This document shows positions 41,971 through 48,858 of a DNA stretch of 64,000 bases, piece after piece. Within the stretch, counting starts at the first letter, position 1; every line of letters starts with the position of its first letter. The notes beneath the pieces are model-generated. The model saw nothing but the letters and a program-made list of their open reading frames with translations. It did no database searches and was not told where the DNA came from. The position numbers were made by a program, and so were the translations under genes. This DNA comes from JAYRSJ01 sp041920215 (GTDB lineage: Bacteria > Pseudomonadota > Gammaproteobacteria > Burkholderiales > Burkholderiaceae_C), in NCBI GenBank assembly GCA_041920215.1, contig JAYRSJ010000011.1, positions 62,001 through 126,000 of the forward strand, given 5' to 3'.

Positions 41971-44184
41971 ATGAAGCCGCCCCGCGGCCATCCTGGTTTG
42001 CCGCCCTGCCATCGAATGAGCAGCACGATGGCAACCACCACCACTTCCTCCTACTCCCTCGGTCTCTCGCGCCTGTCGCTGGCCTGCCTGGCCCTGCTGG
42101 GCGGCGCAAGCGCGCTGGCCCAGAGCGGCAACAGCCTGCCCAGCGTCACCATCAGCGGCCGCAATGCCGACGCGCCGGTGCGGGTCGGCGGCTTCGGCGA
42201 CACGCCCCTGGCCAAGCTGCCGCTGCAGGCCTCGGTGATCAATGCCGAACGCCTGCTCGAAGCCGGAGCCAGCAACCTGGCCGCCCTGCCCCTGCTGGAC
42301 GCCAGTGTGGCCGACGCCTACAACTCGGCCGGCTACGTCTCCTATCTGAAAGTGCGCGGCTTTGATCTGGACAACCGTTTCAACTACCGCCGCGACGGAC
42401 TGCCCATCAATGCCGAGACAGCACTCGCCCTGGGCAACAAGAGCGCCATCGAGCTGCTCAAGGGCACCAGCGGCATACAGGCGGGCACCAGTGCGCCGGG
42501 CGGCCTGGTCAATCTGATCGTCAAGCGCCCCACGGGCAGACTCCTCAGCGCCAGCCTCGGCTATAGCGAGCGGGGCACGGTCGAGGCCGCGCTGGACTGG
42601 AGCCAGCGCTTCGGCGCCGGCGAGGCCTTCGGCCTGCGCATCAACGCCACTGCCGCGCAGCTGCACCCGCAACTGGACGCGGCCCGCGGCGAGCGCCAGC
42701 TGCTGGCCGTGGCAGGCGACTGGCACCTTGGTCGCGACACCCTGCTGGAGGCCGAGCTGGAGCTGAACCGACAGAGCCAGCCCAGCCAGCCCGGCATGAG
42801 CCTGCTGGGCGATCGGCTGCCCTCGCCCGACGAGATCAGCCCGCGCCGCAACCTCAACAACCTGCCCTGGTCGCAGCCGGTGGTCTTCGACAACAGCCAC
42901 GCCTCGCTGCGCCTGCGGCAGCAGCTGAGCAGCGGCTGGCAGGCCCAGGCTCACCTGGGTCTGCAGCGCCTGCGCAGCGACGACCGCCTCGCCTATGCCT
43001 ACGGCTGCTCGGCCGAAGAAGCCTGGGACCGCTTCTGCAGCAATGGCGATTTCGATCGCTACGACTTCCGCAGCGAGAACGAACGCCGCCGCAGCGAGGC
43101 GCTGGATCTGTCGCTCAGCGGCCGCTTCGCCACCGGCGCTGTGCAGCACCAGCTGAGCACCGGCGTGCTGCTGAGCCGCTACGAGGCCCGCCTGGGCGAC
43201 CAGACCTATCAGTGGTCCGGCGTGGGCAATGTCTTCAACGACATCCCCTCGCCGGCCAATCCCGAGCCCAACGACGTCAACACCAACCGCGATGAGCGCA
43301 GCAGCGAGCTCTATCTGCGCGACCAGATCTCGCTGGGCACGCAATGGCAGCTGTTCGTCGGCCTGCGCCATATGCGGCTGCAGCGCGACAGCATGCGTAC
43401 CGACGGCTCGCGGCCCAGCAGCTATCGACAGTCGCTCAACAGCCCCTGGCTGGGCCTGGGCTATGCCATCAGCCCGACGCTGATGGCCTATGCCAGCTGG
43501 GGCCAGGGCATGGAATCCGAAGTTGCGCCCAACCGCAGCCGCTACAGCAACCGGGGTCAGGTCTTGCCGGCACTGAAGAGCCGTCAGCTGGAGCTGGGCA
43601 TCAAGTCCGGCAGCAGCACGGTGGACTGGTCGCTGAATGCCTTCGACATCCGCCGCCCGCTGTGGAGCGATATCGGCGCCTGCGACGATGCCGACAACAG
43701 CTGCACCAGAACGGCCGACGGCGCGGCCCGCCATCGCGGCGTCGAGGCCCAGGCCGACATCAAGTGGAGCGGCGGCGGCCTGCTGGCCAGCGCCATGCAG
43801 CTACGCGCCCGCCGCGAAGGCGCTCTCGATGCCGCCAGCAACGGCCTGAAGCCCGCCAATGTGGCCGAACGCTCGCTACGCCTGCGTCTGCGCCAGGACA
43901 TCGCAGCGTTGCCCGGTCTGCAGTTGCAGGCCGGCCTGGTGCACGAGGGCTCGCGTGCTGTGCTGCCCGACAACTCGCTGCACATTCCCGGCTGGACCCG
44001 CCTGGACGCCGGCGCCCGCTTCGAGCAGGCCCTGAGCGGCCAGCGCCTGCTGGTCTGGCGCCTGGCGCTGGACAATCTGGCCGATCGCCGCGCCTGGAAA
44101 GAGTCCCCCTACCAGTACGGCCACGCCTACCTCTACCCGCTGGCGCCACGCACAGTGCGCGCATCGTTGGAGTGGAGCTTGTAA
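41971..44184 (+). CDS. TPP-riboswitch-controlled TonB-dependent receptor, predicted thiamine importer
   Basis: A 737-residue outer-membrane receptor. A hydrophobic signal segment (LSRLSLACLALLGGASALA) follows an unusually long basic and Thr/Ser leader, so the ATG at 42016 or 42028 could be the real start. The plug has PLKLPLQASVINAERLLEAG-like order, YLKVRGFDLDNRFNYRRDG and LLKGTSGIQAGTSAPGGLVN. The barrel ends VRASLEWSL. The TPP riboswitch directly upstream indicates that it is expressed when thiamine is scarce. Import of thiamine or its phosphates through TonB is the natural inference; a siderophore substrate is less likely. No thiamine biosynthesis gene follows; tRNA genes do. Confidence 0.88.
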   Translation: MKPPRGHPGLPPCHRMSSTMATTTTSSYSLGLSRLSLACLALLGGASALAQSGNSLPSVTISGRNADAPVRVGGFGDTPLAKLPLQASVINAERLLEAGASNLAALPLLDASVADAYNSAGYVSYLKVRGFDLDNRFNYRRDGLPINAETALALGNKSAIELLKGTSGIQAGTSAPGGLVNLIVKRPTGRLLSASLGYSERGTVEAALDWSQRFGAGEAFGLRINATAAQLHPQLDAARGERQLLAVAGDWHLGRDTLLEAELELNRQSQPSQPGMSLLGDRLPSPDEISPRRNLNNLPWSQPVVFDNSHASLRLRQQLSSGWQAQAHLGLQRLRSDDRLAYAYGCSAEEAWDRFCSNGDFDRYDFRSENERRRSEALDLSLSGRFATGAVQHQLSTGVLLSRYEARLGDQTYQWSGVGNVFNDIPSPANPEPNDVNTNRDERSSELYLRDQISLGTQWQLFVGLRHMRLQRDSMRTDGSRPSSYRQSLNSPWLGLGYAISPTLMAYASWGQGMESEVAPNRSRYSNRGQVLPALKSRQLELGIKSGSSTVDWSLNAFDIRRPLWSDIGACDDADNSCTRTADGAARHRGVEAQADIKWSGGGLLASAMQLRARREGALDAASNGLKPANVAERSLRLRLRQDIAALPGLQLQAGLVHEGSRAVLPDNSLHIPGWTRLDAGARFEQALSGQRLLVWRLALDNLADRRAWKESPYQYGHAYLYPLAPRTVRASLEWSL

Positions 44185-44208
44185 GGTCCGATTTTTTCAG
44201 TCTATAAT
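44179..44208 (+). promoter_or_regulatory. Promoter for the tRNA-Asn pair
   Basis: A consensus -10 TATAAT (44203-44208) is preceded by TTGTAA (44179-44184) with an 18-base spacer. The -35 hexamer includes the TAA stop codon of the receptor gene. The tRNA begins 12 bases after the -10. Confidence 0.75.
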
Positions 44209-44220
44209 GCGAGGCTCTGT

Positions 44221-44296
44221 TCCTCGATAGCTCAGTCGGTAGAGCGCCGGACTGTTAATCCGTAGGTCCCTGGTTCGAGCCCAGGTCGAGGAGCCA
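44221..44296 (+). tRNA. tRNA-Asn (anticodon GTT), copy 1
   Basis: A 76-base cloverleaf. The acceptor stem TCCTCGA pairs with TCGAGGA, followed by G and an encoded CCA. The D arm has TAGCTCAGTCGGTAGAG and the anticodon loop is CTGTTAA with GTT. The T loop contains GGTTCGAGCCC. Sequence identical to the second copy. Confidence 0.97.
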
Positions 44297-44358
44297 GAAT
44301 TTCAGCAGCCGTGGTACGGATCCGCGGCAGCAAACAGCAAGACCCAGTACCGATCAAT

Positions 44359-44434
44359 TCCTCGATAGCTCAGTCGGTAGAGCGCCGGACTGTTAATCCG
44401 TAGGTCCCTGGTTCGAGCCCAGGTCGAGGAGCCA
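44359..44434 (+). tRNA. tRNA-Asn (anticodon GTT), copy 2
   Basis: A 76-base exact duplicate of the first copy, 62 bases downstream of it, with the same acceptor stem, GTT anticodon and encoded CCA. Both are likely processed from one transcript that ends at the following terminator. Confidence 0.97.
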
Positions 44435-44439
44435 ACAAG

Positions 44440-44473
44440 AAGCCCCGCAGGCGCAAGCCTGTGGGGCTTTCTT
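44440..44473 (+). terminator. Rho-independent terminator after the tRNA-Asn genes
   Basis: AAGCCCCGCAGGC and GCCTGTGGGGCTT form a 13-bp stem with one G-U pair and a GCAA tetraloop. TCTTC follows the stem as a short T-rich tail. Confidence 0.8.
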
Positions 44474-44518
44474 CATGGTCCTTGTTCTTCCTCACCACTC
44501 AGCGAGAGCCCGACCATC

Positions 44519-44863
44519 ATGAGCACCCTGCCCGCCTGCCCCCAATGCCAATCGACCTACACCTACGAGGACGCCGGCATGCTGATCTGCCCGGAGTGCG
44601 GCCACGAATGGTCGGCCCAGGCTGAGGCAGTGGCCGCGGCCGCTGCGGCACGCGTCATCAAGGACGCGGTGGGCAATGTGCTGCAGGACGGCGACACCGT
44701 CACCGTCATCAAGGACCTGAAGATCAAGGGCTCGTCCCTGGTCGTCAAGGTTGGCACCAAGGTCAAGAACATCCGCCTGACCGAGGGCGACCACGACATC
44801 GCCTGCAAGATCGAGGGCATCGGCGCGATGGGGCTGAAGTCGGAGTTCGTCAAGAAGGTCTGA
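44519..44863 (+). CDS. yjdM: YjdM/PhnA-like zinc-ribbon protein
   Basis: A 114-residue protein with an N-terminal zinc ribbon (CPQCQSTYTYED and CPECGHEW, two CxxC knuckles). A short helical link follows, then the beta-rich PhnA domain (VLQDGDTVTVIKDLKIKG and VKVGTKVKNIRLTEGDHDIACK). It was once named for alkylphosphonate uptake, but the function is not proven and phosphonoacetate hydrolase is a different PhnA. The position before phosphate regulatory genes fits a Pho-related role. No Pho box lies directly upstream of it. Confidence 0.9.
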   Translation: MSTLPACPQCQSTYTYEDAGMLICPECGHEWSAQAEAVAAAAAARVIKDAVGNVLQDGDTVTVIKDLKIKGSSLVVKVGTKVKNIRLTEGDHDIACKIEGIGAMGLKSEFVKKV

Positions 44864-44885
44864 GCCGCAGCAACTCGGCCCCGCG

Positions 44886-44917
44886 CTGTCATCGATCCGT
44901 CAACAGCGCGACATATT
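44886..44917 (+). promoter_or_regulatory. Pho box and -10 before the orphan response regulator
   Basis: CTGTCATCGATCCGTCAA at 44886-44903 matches the PhoB site layout of two 7-base CTGTCAT-like repeats with four bases between them; most positions agree. CATATT at 44912-44917 follows as a possible -10, near the 10-base gap expected for PhoB-activated promoters. Confidence 0.6.
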
Positions 44918-44972
44918 CGACATTGACACTGCGCCGGCTGTCGCAAATCCGCCGCCGTCCACGCCTCTGTCC

Positions 44973-45746
44973 ATGCCGCGCCCCACCTCCGCCCAGAAAA
45001 CCGTGCTGGTGATGCTGGCCGAGCCGACTGTGCGCGAGCTGGTGGGCGCCACGCTGCGTCAGGCCGGCTTCTTCGCGCTGCAGGCCGCCGACGCCGCCGA
45101 GGCGCTGCGCCTGTGCGCCGAGGTGCGACCTGATTTGATGCTGCTGGACCTGGATGCCGAAGGCGGCCCGCGCGAGGCCCTGCTGAGCCGGCTGCTGCTC
45201 AGCGAACCACCGCAGCCCTGCCTGCTGCTCAGCGCCAACCCGGCCCTGCTGGGCAATGCGCTGCGGCTCGCCGGCCCGGCCGCCTCGGGCCTGCACAAAC
45301 CCTTCGCCACCCAGCAACTGCTGGACAGCGTGCGCCGGCGTCTGCGCAGCCCGCTGACGCGCAGCCAGCCGGCGGCGCGTGGCGGCGAGCGCCGGCTGCG
45401 CCACGGCACGCTGGAACTGGACATGGAACGCCGCAGCGCTAGCCTGCTGACACCCCATGGCCGCCGCAGCGTGGACCTGGGGCTGACCGAGCTGAAGCTG
45501 CTGGGCTATCTGCTCAGCCATGCCGACCGGGTGCACAGCCGCGAAGACATACAGGCCGGCGTCTGGGGCCGCAGCAATGCGGTCGATCTGCGCACCGTGG
45601 ACCAGAACATACGCCGCCTGCGGCGCAGCTTCGATCGCATCGGCGCCAAGGACCTGATCCACACGGTGCACGGCTTCGGCTATCGCATCGCCGATGCGCA
45701 GACCCTGGGCGGCAGCCTGCCCGAGAGCGAAGCCGGCGCAAGCTGA
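44973..45746 (+). CDS. Orphan PhoB-like response regulator with altered receiver
   Basis: A 257-residue winged-helix regulator. The receiver part begins KTVLVMLAEPTVRELV, where the usual acidic DD/DE pair reads AE. The phosphoacceptor-position Asp59 (LMLLDLDAEGG) and the Lys (LHKPFATQQL) remain. Phosphorylation may therefore be weak or metal binding altered. The effector domain is intact: GLTELKLLGYLLSHADRVHSRED and TVDQNIRRLRRSFDRI with a closing TVHGFGYRI. No kinase is next to it. The Pho box upstream and the phoU-phoB-phoR genes downstream suggest an accessory phosphate regulator, an inference from context. Confidence 0.85.
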   Translation: MPRPTSAQKTVLVMLAEPTVRELVGATLRQAGFFALQAADAAEALRLCAEVRPDLMLLDLDAEGGPREALLSRLLLSEPPQPCLLLSANPALLGNALRLAGPAASGLHKPFATQQLLDSVRRRLRSPLTRSQPAARGGERRLRHGTLELDMERRSASLLTPHGRRSVDLGLTELKLLGYLLSHADRVHSREDIQAGVWGRSNAVDLRTVDQNIRRLRRSFDRIGAKDLIHTVHGFGYRIADAQTLGGSLPESEAGAS

Positions 45747-45806
45747 GCGCGGCAGCAGCCAAGCTGCAGCCCGCTCCCGACACCGCGCCCGACACCGCGC
45801 CCGAGG

Positions 45807-45840
45807 GCGTCACAAGTCTGTCATCAGCGCGCCCTAGCAT
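45807..45840 (+). promoter_or_regulatory. Pho box and -10 of the phoU-phoB-phoR operon
   Basis: GCGTCAC-AAGT-CTGTCAT (45807-45824) has two 7-base half sites and the correct four-base spacing for PhoB. TAGCAT at 45835-45840 begins 10 bases later, the expected distance for a PhoB-activated -10. phoU starts at 45913. Confidence 0.65.
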
Positions 45841-45912
45841 CTGTTGTGACAAGGCCATCGCCATATCGCCCAGCCGGGCCGGTGGCGAGGCCCATCCACA
45901 GGGACAGCCGCC

Positions 45913-46620
45913 ATGGCCGACAAGCATATTTCCACCCAGTTCGACCAGGAGCTAAGCAGCATCTCGACCCGCGTTCTGGAGATGGGCGGCCTGGTCGAGA
46001 ACCAGGTGGCGCAGGCCATCTATGCTCTGGTCAACTTCAACGGCGACGCGGCCAGCCAGGTGCTCAAGCAGGAGGAGCGGGTCAACCGCCAGGAGGTGGA
46101 GATCGACCAGGAACTCTCCACCATCATCGCGCGGCGCCAGCCTACCGCCCGCGATCTGCGTCTGCTGATCGCGGTATCCAAGACCATAGGCAATCTGGAG
46201 CGCGTCGGCGACGAGGCCGCACGCATCGCCCGCACCGTCCATCGCCTGCTCAGCATCGGCGTCTCCAGCCGCATGCGCCTGCCTGTGGATGACCTTTCCT
46301 TCGAGGCCGGTCTGGCCATCGCCTCGCTGCGCCGCGCCCTCGACGCCTTCGCCCGCCTCGACGCCAAGCAGGCGCTCGAGGTGATCAAGCACGACCCCGA
46401 GATCGATGCCGAGTTCGACGGCCTGATGCGCAAGCTAATGACCTACATGATGGAAGACCCGCGCACCATTTCGGTCAGCATCGATCTGGTGTTCGTCGCC
46501 AAGGCCATCGAACGGGTCGGCGACCATGCGAAAAACCTGGCCGAACAGATCATCTACATCGTCAAGGGCGCTGACGTGCGCCACACCCCGCCCGACAACG
46601 TCGACGCGCTGGTGGCCTGA
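45913..46620 (+). CDS. phoU: Phosphate signalling protein PhoU
   Basis: A 235-residue cytoplasmic protein made of two similar three-helix units that dampens PhoR signalling and links it to the phosphate transporter. It opens HISTQFDQELSSISTRVLEMG. The metal-binding motifs ERVGDEAARIARTVHR and ERVGDHAKNLAEQIIYIVKG occur once per half. The start at 45913 lies after a leader with a Pho box. PstSCAB genes are not in the window. It precedes phoB by 49 bases. Confidence 0.95.
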   Translation: MADKHISTQFDQELSSISTRVLEMGGLVENQVAQAIYALVNFNGDAASQVLKQEERVNRQEVEIDQELSTIIARRQPTARDLRLLIAVSKTIGNLERVGDEAARIARTVHRLLSIGVSSRMRLPVDDLSFEAGLAIASLRRALDAFARLDAKQALEVIKHDPEIDAEFDGLMRKLMTYMMEDPRTISVSIDLVFVAKAIERVGDHAKNLAEQIIYIVKGADVRHTPPDNVDALVA

Positions 46621-46669
46621 GCGCCACCGCCGTCTCTGTCGCTGGCTGAATTGCACGGAGTCCAAGCCC

Positions 46670-47368
46670 ATGGGGCAAATCCTGATCGTTGAAGACGAGC
46701 CCGCGATCGCGGAGCTGATTTCCATCAACCTGCGCCACGAGGGCCATGTGGTGCGCGTTGCGGCCGACGGCGAAAGTGCGCTGCGCGCGGTCGATGCCAC
46801 CCTGCCGGATCTGGTGCTGCTGGACTGGATGCTGCCGGGCCAGTCCGGCATCGCGCTGGCCAAGCGCTGGCGCGGCGACCCGCGCACCCGCGAGCTGCCC
46901 ATCATCATGCTGACCGCCCGAGCCCAGGAGCAGGACAAGGTGCAAGGCCTGGACGCCGGCGCTGACGACTACCTGGCCAAGCCCTTCTCCACCAATGAGT
47001 TGCGTGCCCGCATCCGCTCGGTGCTGCGCCGCCGTGCGCCCGAGGCACTGGACGCGCCGGTGGCGGCCGGTCCGCTGACGCTGGACCCGGCCACCCGCCG
47101 CGTCTTCCGCGACGCCACCGAGGTGAGCCTGGGGCCCACCGAGTTCCGCCTGCTGCGCTTCTTCATGAGCCACCCGGAGCGGGTGCACAGCCGCTCCCAG
47201 CTGCTGGACAAGGTCTGGGGCGACCATGTCTTCATCGAGGAACGGACGGTCGACGTGCACATCAAGCGCCTGCGCGGTGCGCTGACGCCGGTCGACTGCG
47301 CCGAGCTGATACAGACGGTGCGCGGCGCCGGCTACCGCCTCAGCCTGTCGCAGCAGAGCGCCGCTTGA
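46670..47368 (+). CDS. phoB: Phosphate regulon response regulator PhoB
   Basis: A 232-residue OmpR-type activator. The receiver starts ILIVEDEPAIAELISINL, the phosphoacceptor is Asp52 in LVLLDWMLPG, and the Lys is in YLAKPFSTNE. The winged helix has LGPTEFRLLRFFMSHPERVHSR and TVDVHIKRLRGAL, with the C-terminal TVRGAGYRLS. CGGAG lies nine bases before the ATG at 46670. The stop overlaps the phoR TTG start, so expression is coupled. PhoU and PhoR on each side make the identification secure. Confidence 0.96.
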   Translation: MGQILIVEDEPAIAELISINLRHEGHVVRVAADGESALRAVDATLPDLVLLDWMLPGQSGIALAKRWRGDPRTRELPIIMLTARAQEQDKVQGLDAGADDYLAKPFSTNELRARIRSVLRRRAPEALDAPVAAGPLTLDPATRRVFRDATEVSLGPTEFRLLRFFMSHPERVHSRSQLLDKVWGDHVFIEERTVDVHIKRLRGALTPVDCAELIQTVRGAGYRLSLSQQSAA

Positions 47369-48753
47369 GCCGCAGCGCCGCGCTGGTGCTGCGTCTGCTG
47401 CTGGCGGGCGGCGCGCTGCTGCTGGGCCTGGCGCTGGGCCGGCTCTGGCAGCCCACACCGGCCGCGGCCCTGGCGGGCGGCGGCTTGGCGCTGGCAGCCT
47501 GCCTGAGCATCTTCCTGGCCCAGGACGCCTGGCGCACCAGGCGCCTGCTGCGCTGGATCGCGCGCCCCGAGGCGCCGGAGCTGCCGCAGATCCCCGGCGA
47601 TCTGGGCGAGCTGGCACAGCGCATGGGCCTGGCCCTGCAGCGGCGCGACCGCCGCCTGGCCAGCGAGCAGCAGCGCCTGGCACAGCTGCTCAGCGCGATG
47701 GAAGCCTCGCCAATGGGGGTGCTGCTGCTCAATGAGCAGGAACAGATCCAGTGGCTCAACAAGACCGCCGCCGAGCATTTCGGCCTGGACATGCGGCGTG
47801 ACCTGGAACAGCGCCTGACCAATCTGGTGCGCAGCCCGGTCTTTGTCGACTATCTGCACGGCCGTGACTTCAGCCAGCCGGTAACGCTGAGCAGCCCGGC
47901 CGGCGGGGCCCTGCTCTCGGTCACGCTGAGCCATTACGGCAGTGCGATGAAGCTGCTGCTGTCGCAGGACATCACCGAGCGTGAGCGCCACGACCTGATG
48001 CGGCGCGACTTCGTCGCCAACGTCTCGCATGAGATCCGCAGCCCGCTGACCGTGCTGGGCGGCTTCATCGAGACCCTGGGCGAGCTGCCGCTGGACGCGC
48101 GGGAGCGTCAGCAGGTGCTCGCCCTGATGGCCCAACAGACCCAGCGCATGCAGGCCCTGGTCAGCGATCTGCTGAACCTGGCCCAGATCGAGGGCGCGCC
48201 CCGCCCCTCGGCCAATGAATGGATCGCCGTGCAGCAGCTGCTGCAGCGGCTGGAAAGCGATGCGCGTGCGCTCGACGCCGGGCGGCACGCGCTGCAGTTC
48301 GGGGGCAGCGTGCCCGCCGAGATCAGCGCGATCGAGAGCGAGCTCTACAGCGCAGTCTGGAATCTGCTCAGCAATGCGCTGCGCTACACACCTGAGGGCG
48401 GCAGTGTCTGCCTGCGCTGGGAGCTGCTGGCCGACGGCGGCGCCCGCTTCAGCGTGCGCGACGACGGCCCCGGCATCGCCAGGGAGCATCTGCCGCGCCT
48501 GACGGAACGCTTCTACCGGGTGGACGGCAGCCGCTCGCGCGCCACCGGCGGCACCGGCCTGGGCCTGGCCATCGTCAAGCATGTGGTGCAGCGCCATGGC
48601 GGCAGCCTGGAGATCAGCAGCCAGCCCGGCCGCGGCTCCGAGTTCGCCTTGCTGCTGCCGGCGCACCGGGTGCGGCGCGCGCCGCTCGCAGGCGCGGCAC
48701 CGACCCAAGCCCATGCACAGGCCTTGGCAGCGGACGGCCAGCTGGACGGATAG
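47365..48753 (+). CDS. phoR: Phosphate regulon sensor histidine kinase PhoR
   Basis: A 462-residue membrane kinase. Two closely spaced N-terminal membrane segments at about residues 5-50 have almost no periplasmic loop, as is usual for PhoR. A PAS domain (residues 100-200) includes MEASPMGVLLLNEQEQIQWLN. The phosphoacceptor is His222 in NVSHEIRSPLTVLGGF. N box (NLLSNALRYTPEGG), G1 (DDGPGIA) and G2 (GGTGLGLAIVK) are intact. It starts with TTG at 47365, overlapping the phoB stop. It ends before a terminator. Confidence 0.95.
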   Translation: MSRSAALVLRLLLAGGALLLGLALGRLWQPTPAAALAGGGLALAACLSIFLAQDAWRTRRLLRWIARPEAPELPQIPGDLGELAQRMGLALQRRDRRLASEQQRLAQLLSAMEASPMGVLLLNEQEQIQWLNKTAAEHFGLDMRRDLEQRLTNLVRSPVFVDYLHGRDFSQPVTLSSPAGGALLSVTLSHYGSAMKLLLSQDITERERHDLMRRDFVANVSHEIRSPLTVLGGFIETLGELPLDARERQQVLALMAQQTQRMQALVSDLLNLAQIEGAPRPSANEWIAVQQLLQRLESDARALDAGRHALQFGGSVPAEISAIESELYSAVWNLLSNALRYTPEGGSVCLRWELLADGGARFSVRDDGPGIAREHLPRLTERFYRVDGSRSRATGGTGLGLAIVKHVVQRHGGSLEISSQPGRGSEFALLLPAHRVRRAPLAGAAPTQAHAQALAADGQLDG

Positions 48754-48761
48754 CGCAGCGC

Positions 48762-48785
48762 CCGGCCCGGGAGGGCCGGTTTTTA
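48762..48785 (+). terminator. Rho-independent terminator after phoR
   Basis: A perfect 7-bp stem CCGGCCC / GGGCCGG with a GGGA tetraloop is followed by TTTTTAT. It closes the phosphate regulatory operon. Confidence 0.85.
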
Positions 48786-48858
48786 TCTGGTATGTTCGAC
48801 GCGCGCCCGACGGCGCCCCGCCCCCCATTTCCAGCCCCAGCCCCAGGAGCCCCGCGCC

